29,070 nucleotides of DNA from an uncultured Pirellula sp. (GTDB lineage Bacteria; Planctomycetota; Planctomycetia; Pirellulales; Pirellulaceae): positions 1-29,070 of the forward strand of contig CAILTZ010000174.1 in the NCBI GenBank assembly GCA_903837255.1, written 5' to 3'. The notes under the pieces are model-generated. The model did no database searches, was not told the DNA's origin, and worked only from the letters and a program-made list of their open reading frames with translations. Below are positions 8,079 through 16,024 of the stretch, one piece after another; positions within the stretch are counted from its first letter, which is position 1; each line of letters starts with the position of its first letter. The position numbers and the translations under genes were made by a program.

Positions 8079-9394
8079 GGTCGAGACTTTTTCCAAGCTT
8101 CCAGTCGGGCCTCTCGGATCGCATCCGAGCCGGCCGTCAGAGCGATCGAGCTTGGAATAAAACCCCAGAGAGGGGATTGGCGGACGGAAGGAAAAAAGTT
8201 GCGATAGTCCATGCCGTCAATCTGCATGCAGGTAAGGAGTGCAGCATCGCGCAATTCGACGGTTGCCAAGGGGCGATTTTGGTTGGGATTCGGGTTGCCA
8301 CCGGGGGGTAATCCGCCGGGAGGTAAGCCGCCGGGGATTTGAGGCAATCCGCCGGGTATCTGAACCCGAGGGACCATCCCGCCCGGGGGATTGAGACTTG
8401 CGAGCTCCTCACAGACCTCGTGGTTGTCCAACCATTTTTCCAGTAGCGGAATGTCCTCGCTCTTTCCGTAGCGAAAGAAAACTTGGAAGGCTCGGACGAT
8501 GTCTCTTGGGTCGAGGTCCTCGTCGTTTGTCTTTTTTCCGGCTTGGTGAGATTCCAGCATGCGACGGGCCAAGACCTTAGCGGTCGAGAGATTCGATTCG
8601 AGCATGACTTGGATGGCGGTCGATTGCTCGTAGCTTCCCTCGATGCTCTGGGTCCACTGCTCCATCATGGTTTCGATAGGGCGTTTGGACTGAGGGTCTC
8701 TGAGGCATTGGTTGTAGGGGGCTCTGAGGAGTATTCTGAGCGACATCGCGGCGAGATTGCCTTCCTGGCTCCCTTGCGATGCGCATACGCAGTACAGGAG
8801 TGCGAGACCGTCGGTTTTGTCAGCTTCAGAGCGGCGCATTTCCTCTTGCTGAATGCGTTGAACAATTTTCCGGCCTACTTCTGCGGCTTGTTTAGGATCC
8901 TCGAGCGAGGCTTCTACGAGATCGGGATGGCGATCGTAGAGTTGCAAAAAAAGCCGTTTGGAACTTCGGTTCGACCCTGCGACATTGGAAAAACTCGACC
9001 AGCCGTGCAGGCCGTGGTCGTTGAGGATATCCGTATCGCGAAGAAAGCCTTTGACGATTTCCTGCTGCCTCTCGGCTTTGAGTTTCGCGATGACGCTCGA
9101 AAGCCGTACGACGATCTCAGGATCTCTGGTTCTGGCGAGCTGCTCTTTAAGTAAGTCGAGCTGATCGCTCGATAGCTTGCTGAGCTTTCCCGAAGCTCGG
9201 TCGCGAACATCGAATTGGCTATCGCCGAGCTCCTGGACCCATTGGCCGATGGTGCTAGGATCAGGCCGTTGGGCCGAATCCTGGGCCCGGGCCGAGTCGC
9301 ACAGCAAGCCAAAGCCAAGCACCCCGTAGGCAAGGGCTCGAATGCCCGTTGGCTGGCGGGCCGGCAGTTGGCTTGGCAGACGGGGCACTGGCAT
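8075..9394 (-). CDS. Exported alpha-helical protein of unknown function
   Basis: This 439-aa protein was not recognised at family level. A signal peptide is visible, with a hydrophobic run [12 protein letters not shown] and a likely cleavage after SARA, near residue 37. After it comes [23 protein letters not shown] followed by [16 protein letters not shown]. This is the kind of short helical repeat (HEAT-like) common in planctomycete envelope proteins, then more predicted helices. A Gly-Pro-rich linker of GGLP units lies at about 345-375. The product should be periplasmic or envelope-associated. Its stop overlaps the tadA start by four bases. The coupling to a tRNA-editing gene is unlikely to reflect shared function. 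Confidence 0.75.
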   Translation of the reverse strand: MPVPRLPSQLPARQPTGIRALAYGVLGFGLLCDSARAQDSAQRPDPSTIGQWVQELGDSQFDVRDRASGKLSKLSSDQLDLLKEQLARTRDPEIVVRLSSVIAKLKAERQQEIVKGFLRDTDILNDHGLHGWSSFSNVAGSNRSSKRLFLQLYDRHPDLVEASLEDPKQAAEVGRKIVQRIQQEEMRRSEADKTDGLALLYCVCASQGSQEGNLAAMSLRILLRAPYNQCLRDPQSKRPIETMMEQWTQSIEGSYEQSTAIQVMLESNLSTAKVLARRMLESHQAGKKTNDEDLDPRDIVRAFQVFFRYGKSEDIPLLEKWLDNHEVCEELASLNPPGGMVPRVQIPGGLPQIPGGLPPGGLPPGGNPNPNQNRPLATVELRDAALLTCMQIDGMDYRNFFPSVRQSPLWGFIPSSIALTAGSDAIREARLEAWKKSRP

Positions 9395-9830
9395 AGTTCA
9401 GCCTTGGTCAGGGACGGTCGCAGGGGCCGAATGGAAAACGAGAAGCCCCCTGCTTGGAATTCTAAGTGGTATTCTACCCAACACTTTAGCACCGGTAAGG
9501 CAGGCCGGTAAGGCAGGCAGGAGCAGACGATACTCAAGAGAAAGGACACTCGAGAGGAGTCCGACGGGGGCTTTTTCGGAAAAATCGCTCCGGAGCCCGA
9601 ACCTTTGTTTCTTTTTGCTGTCTGAGTCTGTAGGCCGATGCCGAAATCGTATCGCATCGGAAATATGGTTGTTTTTTTTGATTTTGCAGGCTAACATCGG
9701 GTCTTGCTCTACGATTTAGCTAGAGAGGGATCCGACGCTCGCCGCCGGAAACTCTCCGGATAGCAACCTAGAGCAACCTAACTTTTTTGTCTCATCTCAT
9801 GCTGCGCCGCAAAGGGTGCAGGAGGATGTC
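9395..9830. other. Gene-free region between the exported protein and the sigma-factor locus
   Basis: No convincing gene was seen here. It contains an exact 13-bp tandem repeat (9492-9517), T-rich tracts near 9605-9615 and 9668-9683, and a 10-bp-period repeat of AGCAACCTA (9762-9780). It should contain the promoters for the minus-strand operon and for the plus-strand leader and sigma factor, but no -35/-10 pair stood out. Confidence 0.6.
9492..9517. repeat. Exact 13-bp tandem repeat
   Basis: CCGGTAAGGCAGG occurs twice in direct contact (9492-9504 and 9505-9517). A related stretch (GGTAAGGCAGGCCGG) recurs inside the uvrA-like gene near 11637. Confidence 0.85.
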
Positions 9831-10091
9831 ATGCGTTTAGTAACCAGTGCCAATCGATGGGTTAGCGTTTTTGCCACCGAGCAAACAACTGCGATCGTCC
9901 GTGCATGGAACGTCATGAATTCCCTCCTGTCCCGTCTAGAGTCGCAGGAGGGAAGGATGACGTACCAAGGCAGATATGCGGGGACGATGCGCCCGGCGTT
10001 TGCCAACGTGGGCAAACCCTGTCAAAGACCAATACATCCGGTATTGGCGACAGGTAATAGCCAGGATCGCCAAGCGATCCGTTCACGGTAA
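9831..10091 (+). CDS. Possible small protein or leader peptide upstream of the sigma factor
   Basis: An 86-codon frame starts at ATG 9831, five bases after a perfect AGGAGG (9820-9825), the best ribosome site in this part of the window. No family was recognised. The sequence is basic, with many Arg and Gln residues and no membrane segment. An internal in-frame ATG at 9957 is preceded by a second AGGAGG at exactly the same spacing, and that site lies in the 3' arm of a 10-bp hairpin. The frame ends 224 bases before the ECF sigma-factor start. It may be translated as a leader or may only be a regulated non-coding leader. The protein-coding call rests on the ribosome sites alone. Confidence 0.35.
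   Translation: MRLVTSANRWVSVFATEQTTAIVRAWNVMNSLLSRLESQEGRMTYQGRYAGTMRPAFANVGKPCQRPIHPVLATGNSQDRQAIRSR
9920..9954 (+). promoter_or_regulatory. Hairpin sequestering an internal ribosome site
   Basis: TTCCCTCCTG (9920-9929) is perfectly complementary to CAGGAGGGAA (9945-9954), with a 15-base loop. The 3' arm contains the AGGAGG that precedes ATG 9957 by five bases. Folded RNA would hide that site, and ribosomes moving through the upstream frame would open it. Confidence 0.45.
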
Positions 10092-10315
10092 GTACGTCAC
10101 ATCCTTTTTCTGAAAAACGAATCTTAGAAACCCCAGCACAGGGTCGCCCAACTCCGGGCCTAGATTCGAAAACCCCTCAAAACCTCAGCACTCGATCCCC
10201 TTGTGGAGACCGCTTGCACTCGGCAAACCCCGATTGCTTGGCTGTTCCCCAGCGAGCTGATCGCTTCGATTCCAACCAACTCGAAGAGCGTGCTGCACTA
10301 CAAGAGCATGAGATC

Positions 10316-10891
10316 ATGACCCAAATTATCCAAATCGAATACAGCACTTTAAACATAGCGCAATTGGTTGCCGCTTCGTTGTCAGGCGACAGAGACGCGT
10401 TTGGCGAACTATTTCAACGGCACGAAAAGCAAGTTTTCGCGGTCGCTTACCGACGATTGAGCGATCGGGACGAAGCCGATGAGCTGGTCCAGGACGTCTT
10501 CATCCAAGCTTGGCGCAAGTTAGGACAACTGAGCCAAGCCGAAGCGTTCGGGGGTTGGTTGCGGCAGATCACGGTCCGCATGGCGATCAATCGGGGAACC
10601 CGGCGCGCCAAATTGGCTTTCATCGATCAAGAGATCTTGGAAGCTTGTGCAGGCGCTGGACAGGACGTCGAAAGCACGCTGGTTCGCGAGGAAACCCGCA
10701 AGCGGTTGCACGAGCAATTGGCTCTGTTGAAGGAACTCGATCGAGCTACCTTGGTCGCCTACTACCTCGAAGAGCAAAGCATGATTCAGATGTCCGAGCA
10801 TTTCGGTGCTCCGGTCGGAACGATCAAGCGACGGTTGCATACCGCACGGCAACGACTGGCCGAGGTCTGCCAAGACCTCGCGGCTTGCTAG
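10316..10891 (+). CDS. ECF-type RNA polymerase sigma factor
   Basis: This 191-aa protein has sigma region 2 (DAFGELFQRHEKQVFAVAYRRLSDRDEADELVQDVFIQAWRKL, with the DELVQDVF core-binding motif) and region 4 (LLKELDRATLVAYYLEEQSMIQMSEHFGAPVGTIKRRLHTARQRL, a helix-turn-helix for the -35 element). GWLRQITVRMAINR between them is typical of planctomycete ECF factors as I recall them. ATG 10316 is chosen because conserved sequence begins shortly after it; longer frames open only with a TTG start. No anti-sigma factor follows; the gene instead runs into the opposite-strand uvrA-like gene, and the two stop codons overlap at CTAG. An 8-bp hairpin (10861-10880) lies at the end of the coding region. Control may come from the long upstream leader. 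Confidence 0.92.
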   Translation: MTQIIQIEYSTLNIAQLVAASLSGDRDAFGELFQRHEKQVFAVAYRRLSDRDEADELVQDVFIQAWRKLGQLSQAEAFGGWLRQITVRMAINRGTRRAKLAFIDQEILEACAGAGQDVESTLVREETRKRLHEQLALLKELDRATLVAYYLEEQSMIQMSEHFGAPVGTIKRRLHTARQRLAEVCQDLAAC

Positions 10892-13713
10892 GGCTCCCGA
10901 TACGGGCCTTGGTAAACAAGCTGGCCGCCGGCCGGACCTGCACCTGGTCCGAGCTCGATGGTGTAGTCGGCAGCTTCGTTGAACATCTCGTTGTGCTCGA
11001 TCGCCAAAACGCTACTCCCTTTGTCGATCAGCAACCCGATGCATTGGATCAGCCGCTCGACGTCCTGGAAGTGCAATCCCGTTGTCGGTTCGTCCATCAC
11101 AATCAGCGACCCGGCTCGATCGTCCAAATACGACGCTAGCTTGAGCCGCATCGATTCTCCTGCGGACAGGGTCGAAAGACTCTGGCCCAGGGGGAGATAT
11201 CCAAGTCCGATTTCGCGAAGAGGCTTGAGCTTTTGATTGAGCTTCTTTTCACCCCTAAAAAACTCTGCGGCTTGGTCCCCGCTCATCTCCAGAACCTGCG
11301 AGATTGTGCGATCGCGGTAAGTGACCTCGAGGACTTCGGGGCGGAAGCGTTGGCCGCGGCACTCGGTGCACTGCAATTGCACGTCGGCCATGAACTGCAT
11401 GTCGACGAGCGTAAAACCCAACCCCTCGCAAAGTGGACATCGCCCTAGTCCGCTGTTAAAACTGAAGTGTCCGTCTCCAAACCCCTGGGCCTTGGCCGCT
11501 GGGGTCGAGCCAAAGATACTCCGTATCTCATCGAGGATTTTTAGAAAAGTCGCAGGACAAGAACGTATCGATTTGGCGATCGGGGTCTGGTCGATGGCGA
11601 TCACCCGCTGGATCAAGTCCGCTCCATGAAGGGATTGGTAAGGCAGGCCGGGTGTTGAGTCCTCGCCGGTCTGGTTTAAGATTGCAGGCACGAGCGTATC
11701 GAGCACTAGCGAACTCTTGCCCGAACCGCTCACCCCAACGACGCTGGCAAAGCATCGCAAGGGGACCCGAAGATCGATGTTTTTAAGATTGCGTCCGCAA
11801 GCTCCTGAGAGCGTGAGCCAACCATGCTCGAGCGATCGTCGAGCGATCGACTTCGGTGCGGCGATTAGGTAGCTTGCCGTCAAGCAGCCGGATCGTTTAA
11901 GCTCCGTGGGTGTTCCTTGGAAACAGATCTCCCCTCCGCGCGAGCCGGCTCCGGGTCCGATCTCGATGACTCGGTCGGCCTGATGGAGCAAGTACGGCTC
12001 GTGCTCGATCAAGACCACGGTATTGCCGCGATCGATGAGTCGTCGCACTGACTGGGCGATTCGCTGCGTGTCGGTCGGATGCAGTCCGACGGTCGGCTCG
12101 TCGAGCACATAAAGCATGTCGACGAGGTCCGATCCGAGCAGGTTGGTGAGATTCACTCGCTGGGCTTCGCCACCGCTGAGCGTATGCATGGTGCGCGAAA
12201 GGGTCACGTAACCGAGGCCGACTTCCTGAAGGTATCGCAGGCGAGAGAGGACCTCGGCGAGCCCCCGCGTAATCCCCTCATGGCGATCGGTGGGAAAGGC
12301 ATCGAGACCAGCCTCGATGCTCTGCATGAGCTCGACGAGCCGATCGATCGACTCCTCGGTCCATTGATTAAACGTCGCCGTTTGATGCCGATACGCTAAA
12401 GCGGCTTGGGACAAACGGCGTCCCTGACACGTCCCGCAGGTCCGATACGATTTCCAACGGGTCAGAAAGACTCGCACATGCATTTTGTATTTCTTGCGTT
12501 CCAACCATGCAAAGAATCCCTGCAAGCCTCCGAAGCGATGCTTGCTAGACCCTTGGTCGATCAACTCCCAGTCTTTTTTCTTGAGCTTCTCGACAGGCAC
12601 ATCCAATGGCAGATCGAACTTTGGCGCGAGCGAGATCAGTTCCTCGAGTTCGTGGCTATAGGCAGGAGTTCTCCAAGGTGCGATCGCTCCTTGCCGGAGA
12701 CTCAGCGACTTGTCCGGTACGATCTTGTCGATGTCGATTGTCGCGGTCTCGCCGAATCCGGTGCACTCCGGACAGGCTCCGATTGGGCTATTGAAACTAA
12801 AGAGCCTCGGCTCGGCGGCCGGAACCACCATGGAGCATGAAGAGCATCGCAGCTCCGAGGAGAACGTATGGACACAAAACGGGTTGCCGTCGACCAAGAT
12901 GCCATTGGTCGGCTGCGGATCGTTTGGATCGCACTCGACCAGGACAGCGATTTGCTCTGGGCTGCGCTCAAAGGCTTGTTCGATCGATTGGCGCAGCGAC
13001 ACGTCGATCGATGAGGAGATCCGAAAGCGTTCGATCACCACGTAGGCTTGGCCTGCTTTTGGGAACAGGCTCGCAAGTGTCTTTTTCTCGGTCGATAGCT
13101 CGACCATAGCCCCTTCGACAATCAATCGGATCCAACCGGTGGCTTGAAGCTCAAAGAGCAATTCCGATAGCTGGGATTTGGAGGTCCAAGCTATTGGGAA
13201 GGTGAGCATGGCGCGGGCTTGAGGGAGTTGTTCGATGCGTTCGGCCACCCGATCGATGGTGAACGATTCGATCGATGCATCGCAGGCCCAGCAGTGCGGT
13301 TTTGCGATCAATGAGAAGACCACCCGAAGCGGTTCGAGCAGGTCGCTGGCTGTGCCCACCGTCGAGCGGTTGTTGCGAGATCGATCCGATCGGGTCACGG
13401 CCAGCGTCGGGGGGAGATGCTCGAGCCGATCGAATTTGGGTTTATCGAGCCGAGCCAGGAATTGACGGGCATAGGCCGAGAAGCTCTCGATGTAACGACG
13501 TTGGCCTTCGGCATACAAAGTATCCAGGGCCAAGGAAGTCTTGCCGCTACCGCTCACCCCGCAGATGACCGTCAGATGGTGCAGTGGGATGTCGACATCG
13601 ATGTGCTTGAGGTTGTGTTCGCCCGCTCCGCGAAGCTCGATGCAACGGTCGATATGCACAGACTCGTCCGGGGCCGATGCTGCAGGTGGCTTCCGAGGTT
13701 TAGATCGAGACAT
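10888..13713 (-). CDS. UvrA-family excinuclease ABC subunit A paralogue
   Basis: This 941-aa, two-ATPase protein has the layout of UvrA, the damage-recognition subunit of nucleotide excision repair. Walker A motifs are GVSGSGKTS (52-60) and GVSGSGKSS (660-668). Signatures are LSGGE (512-516) in the first half and LSAGE (849-853) in the second; Walker B motifs are LDEPTVGLH and MDEPTTGLH. Zinc sites are intact: C290/C293/C314/C317 and C759/C762/C782/C785. A UvrB-binding-like region (about 131-245) is present. It departs from canonical UvrA at IDQTPIAKSIRSCPAT (usually DQSPIGRTPRSNPAT) and in the LSAGE signature, so a paralogue rather than the housekeeping gene is favoured. It follows a small membrane protein with a 14-base overlap. 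Confidence 0.9.
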   Translation of the reverse strand: MSRSKPRKPPAASAPDESVHIDRCIELRGAGEHNLKHIDVDIPLHHLTVICGVSGSGKTSLALDTLYAEGQRRYIESFSAYARQFLARLDKPKFDRLEHLPPTLAVTRSDRSRNNRSTVGTASDLLEPLRVVFSLIAKPHCWACDASIESFTIDRVAERIEQLPQARAMLTFPIAWTSKSQLSELLFELQATGWIRLIVEGAMVELSTEKKTLASLFPKAGQAYVVIERFRISSSIDVSLRQSIEQAFERSPEQIAVLVECDPNDPQPTNGILVDGNPFCVHTFSSELRCSSCSMVVPAAEPRLFSFNSPIGACPECTGFGETATIDIDKIVPDKSLSLRQGAIAPWRTPAYSHELEELISLAPKFDLPLDVPVEKLKKKDWELIDQGSSKHRFGGLQGFFAWLERKKYKMHVRVFLTRWKSYRTCGTCQGRRLSQAALAYRHQTATFNQWTEESIDRLVELMQSIEAGLDAFPTDRHEGITRGLAEVLSRLRYLQEVGLGYVTLSRTMHTLSGGEAQRVNLTNLLGSDLVDMLYVLDEPTVGLHPTDTQRIAQSVRRLIDRGNTVVLIEHEPYLLHQADRVIEIGPGAGSRGGEICFQGTPTELKRSGCLTASYLIAAPKSIARRSLEHGWLTLSGACGRNLKNIDLRVPLRCFASVVGVSGSGKSSLVLDTLVPAILNQTGEDSTPGLPYQSLHGADLIQRVIAIDQTPIAKSIRSCPATFLKILDEIRSIFGSTPAAKAQGFGDGHFSFNSGLGRCPLCEGLGFTLVDMQFMADVQLQCTECRGQRFRPEVLEVTYRDRTISQVLEMSGDQAAEFFRGEKKLNQKLKPLREIGLGYLPLGQSLSTLSAGESMRLKLASYLDDRAGSLIVMDEPTTGLHFQDVERLIQCIGLLIDKGSSVLAIEHNEMFNEAADYTIELGPGAGPAGGQLVYQGPYREP

Positions 13714-14161
13714 TCAGGAAGCGAAGAAGCGAGATGATCCAACCGCCGGCTAGGAACAAGACGCCCAGGATAGCAAGATAAATCCAGACCTTGGTCATCG
13801 AACAGCAAGAGGCCACTTCCGAAGGTGGATCCAAGCATTCAGTGATCCAAAGCTCCCGCTGTTTGTCGGTGGGAAACCATCGGCATTCGACCAACTCGAG
13901 CAAACCGTACTCGACGGAGAATTCCAATGCCCCGCATTCGATTCGTCGACCATCGGAACTTTGAAGATTCATCGATTCAAAGCACCAGACTTGGTGGCCG
14001 TATTGGTTTTCGGTCTCTTCTTCGAAATAGCAGGGACGCAGGTTCTCGATGCGTGATGATGCTACGTCAGATTCACGGAACGAGAGTTCCCTCAAGGCAT
14101 GCTCGGTGACGGTTTGCCAAGTCTTTCGGGGGAACTGGATGTTTTCGACTTGAGGTCTCAC
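13700..14161 (-). CDS. Small C-terminally membrane-anchored protein of unknown function
   Basis: This 153-aa protein was not recognised. The first 120 residues are soluble and rich in Glu, Trp and Cys (for example ENQYGHQVWCFESMNLQSSDGRRIECG). A single hydrophobic helix near the end (VWIYLAILGVLFLAGGWIISLL, about 124-145) suggests a tail-anchored inner-membrane protein with a cytoplasmic head. Its end overlaps the start of the uvrA-like gene by 14 bases, so the two are almost certainly co-transcribed and may be translationally linked. Whether they share a function is unknown. Confidence 0.65.
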   Translation of the reverse strand: MRPQVENIQFPRKTWQTVTEHALRELSFRESDVASSRIENLRPCYFEEETENQYGHQVWCFESMNLQSSDGRRIECGALEFSVEYGLLELVECRWFPTDKQRELWITECLDPPSEVASCCSMTKVWIYLAILGVLFLAGGWIISLLRFLNVSI

Positions 14162-14191
14162 GATTCGATTCCTTCTTACCGATCCCTACAT

Positions 14192-14213
14192 ATCTCCAAC
14201 TGATCTCCAACAG
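14192..14213. repeat. 11-bp tandem duplication upstream of the tail-anchored protein gene
   Basis: ATCTCCAACTG (14192-14202) and ATCTCCAACAG (14203-14213) are adjacent, with a partial third unit (ATCTC) following. They lie in the intergenic space between two divergent genes. Confidence 0.6.
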
Positions 14214-14298
14214 ATCTCGCCTACTGATCAAATCCTTTTTTCCGATTGCTCATGGCCTGGTTGCGTCGATGTGGCCCGTGTAGCGACAAGCAACGCAG

Positions 14299-14304
14299 TA
14301 TAAT
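14299..14304 (+). promoter_or_regulatory. -10-like box for the histidine kinase gene
   Basis: TATAAT matches the sigma-70 -10 consensus exactly. A transcript would start near 14311, which argues against the ATG at 14303 and for ATG 14330 as the start. No good -35 was found at 16-18 bases upstream. Confidence 0.35.
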
Positions 14305-14329
14305 GCAAGGCGGGTCAGAATCCAAAGGG

Positions 14330-15307
14330 ATGTTTCTGGGACTAAGCCAATATTCCGAGCAATCATTGAGGGGCAACGGGGCCTTGTTTGAGCGAAAAAG
14401 CCTGAAGTGGCCGATTTTGGTCGCAATTTTGATGATCGTTATGTTGGTGGGGCTGACCATCGGGTGGGTCCTGCTGAACGTATTTAGTGCGCTCGATGCG
14501 GAAAAGACCAGCCGCTCGTCCATCTACTGGGTCTTGCTGAGCGTCGGGGCGGTCTTCTTTGCGTTTTTGCTCGCCGGAGTGATCCTTTACTTGATTTGGA
14601 TCATACAGAACATCAACCTTAATCGCCGTCAGAGCAACTTTATTGACGCAGTCACGCACGAACTGAAAACACCGATTGCGTCGCTGAAACTCTATCTCCA
14701 GACGCTTCATCGGCGGGATGTCGAGGGTCCCCAAAGGCAGCAGTTCTACGGGACGATGATTGAGGATGTCGAGCGACTCGATCGGCTCATCAACCAGCTT
14801 CTGGATGTCGCGAGGCTTAAGCGGGACCAGCAGGATCCGGCCTCGAAGGAATGGGTTTCGCTGCGTGCCATATGCAACGAGTGCGTCGAACGCTTGTCCA
14901 AACAGCATTCGATCAGCACCGACGTTTTTCAACTGGATATTGAGGATTGCCAAGTCCTTGCACACAGGATCGACATCGACGTGATGCTCGGGAATCTGCT
15001 GGATAATGCGATCAAGTACTCGTCGGATCCGCCGGAGATTACCGTGCGAATTACCTTTCAGAACGACGCAGCGTTGATAGCCATTTCAGACAATGGGCAG
15101 GGGATTCCAAGGCACCTTCATCGCAAGATTTTTTCGCGATTCTATCGGGCTGGAGATGAGCTCGAGAGGCGTAAGCCAGGGGTGGGGTTAGGGTTGTTTT
15201 TGGTCCGATCGATTGTCGAGAGACTTAAAGGGTCGATCACTGTTTCGGAGCGGATCAACAAGCCCGGAGCGACGTTCTTGGTGACGCTGCCGGCAAGGCA
15301 AGGCTAA
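14330..15307 (+). CDS. Sensor histidine kinase (orphan)
   Basis: This 325-aa inner-membrane kinase has two transmembrane helices (about 27-52 and 65-92) with a very short periplasmic loop, then a complete kinase core. The H-box is FIDAVTHELKTPIASL with phospho-acceptor H110. The N-box is NLLDNAIKYSS (N226), G1 is SDNGQGIP (253-260), and G2 is GVGLGL (284-289). The short loop leaves little room for an external sensor, so it may sense membrane state or a partner protein. No response regulator gene is adjacent, so its partner is elsewhere. Its stop overlaps the opposite-strand CinA-type gene. In-frame starts at 14252 and 14303 are also possible. Confidence 0.9.
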   Translation: MFLGLSQYSEQSLRGNGALFERKSLKWPILVAILMIVMLVGLTIGWVLLNVFSALDAEKTSRSSIYWVLLSVGAVFFAFLLAGVILYLIWIIQNINLNRRQSNFIDAVTHELKTPIASLKLYLQTLHRRDVEGPQRQQFYGTMIEDVERLDRLINQLLDVARLKRDQQDPASKEWVSLRAICNECVERLSKQHSISTDVFQLDIEDCQVLAHRIDIDVMLGNLLDNAIKYSSDPPEITVRITFQNDAALIAISDNGQGIPRHLHRKIFSRFYRAGDELERRKPGVGLGLFLVRSIVERLKGSITVSERINKPGATFLVTLPARQG

Positions 15308-15945
15308 TCGGACGGATCGAACCTGCATTTTTTGAGCATTTCTGCAGCGAAATCCAACAGCTCCCCAACCGCCAATGCTTGCAATCGACGCCGGTTCTCC
15401 AAGGCGAAACTTCCCGCAAAGCCCTCTGAATCTAGGCCTGCCGTATCTAGGCCTGCCGTGCCAGTTTCGGGGACTTGCAGCCCACCCAACAACGACTCCC
15501 GGCCCACGACAGACCCGAATGAATCCGGTCCCATACGCTGCATCCATGCCATAAACACGCGGCGGTCCAGATGCGCCGGTGCACCCGGCCCGAAATGACC
15601 GGTGATCGCTATCGCAACATCGGCTTCGGGGGTCGCCTCGAGCACTCTCCTGGCTAGCTCCTGGCTGGCCTGTGGACTGACAGGTCCGATCTGGGGGTTT
15701 GCAAGCAAATCTGGATCGACCCCGAGCCACTGGGATTTTGTGTCGTTTCGATAAACCACCATCGAACCACAAAACAACTCGGAAACCCCAGGAACGCTTG
15801 TAAACCAAGCAGCCGCAAGCCCCCCAGTGCAGCTTTCCGCTAGCACGATCCGCTGCTGGGACTCCCGAAGTAGTCTAATCACTTCGAGAATTTTCGAGTA
15901 AATTGGCGGATCCCCCGAGGGAGTCCCTGGCATCGGATTTGTCAT
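15304..15945 (-). CDS. CinA C-terminal (PncC-type amidase) domain protein, divergent
   Basis: This 213-aa protein has the CinA/PncC amidohydrolase domain, whose known members deamidate nicotinamide mononucleotide. AESCTGGLAAAW (36-47) and MVVYRNDTKSQWLGV are the conserved substrate-pocket segments. The usual third motif, GIAGPGGG, is replaced by ITGHFGPGAP (114-123), followed by a segment without the normal PVGTV. No N-terminal molybdopterin-binding CinA domain is present. A TAGLD repeat in the tail comes from a 15-bp duplication (15431-15460). The start at 15945 is preferred because conservation begins soon after it; upstream ATGs at 15987 and 16101 are also in frame. Activity on NMN is uncertain because of the altered motif. 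Confidence 0.78.
   Translation of the reverse strand: MTNPMPGTPSGDPPIYSKILEVIRLLRESQQRIVLAESCTGGLAAAWFTSVPGVSELFCGSMVVYRNDTKSQWLGVDPDLLANPQIGPVSPQASQELARRVLEATPEADVAIAITGHFGPGAPAHLDRRVFMAWMQRMGPDSFGSVVGRESLLGGLQVPETGTAGLDTAGLDSEGFAGSFALENRRRLQALAVGELLDFAAEMLKKCRFDPSD
15431..15460. repeat. 15-bp tandem duplication inside the CinA-type gene
   Basis: TCTAGGCCTGCCGTA (15431-15445) and TCTAGGCCTGCCGTG (15446-15460) differ at one base and keep the frame, giving a repeated TAGLD in the protein tail. Confidence 0.9.
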
Positions 15946-15977
15946 CTTTGCAAGTCTCCCACCCCGGATTTTCTCTC

Positions 15978-16008
15978 TACTGTCCATCGATCCTACTGTC
16001 CATCGACC
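15978..16008. repeat. Tandem duplication between the CinA-type and NagB-type genes
   Basis: TACTGTCCATCGATCC (15978-15993) is followed by TACTGTCCATCGACC (15994-16008). It lies in the short divergent intergenic region just upstream of the NagB/PIG-L fusion gene. Confidence 0.8.
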
Positions 16009-16024
16009 TTCAAAGCACCTGCCC

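Noticed and set aside
10861..10880. Terminator hairpin at the end of the sigma-factor gene
   Set aside because: The 8-bp stem is inside the coding sequence and no T-run follows on either strand.
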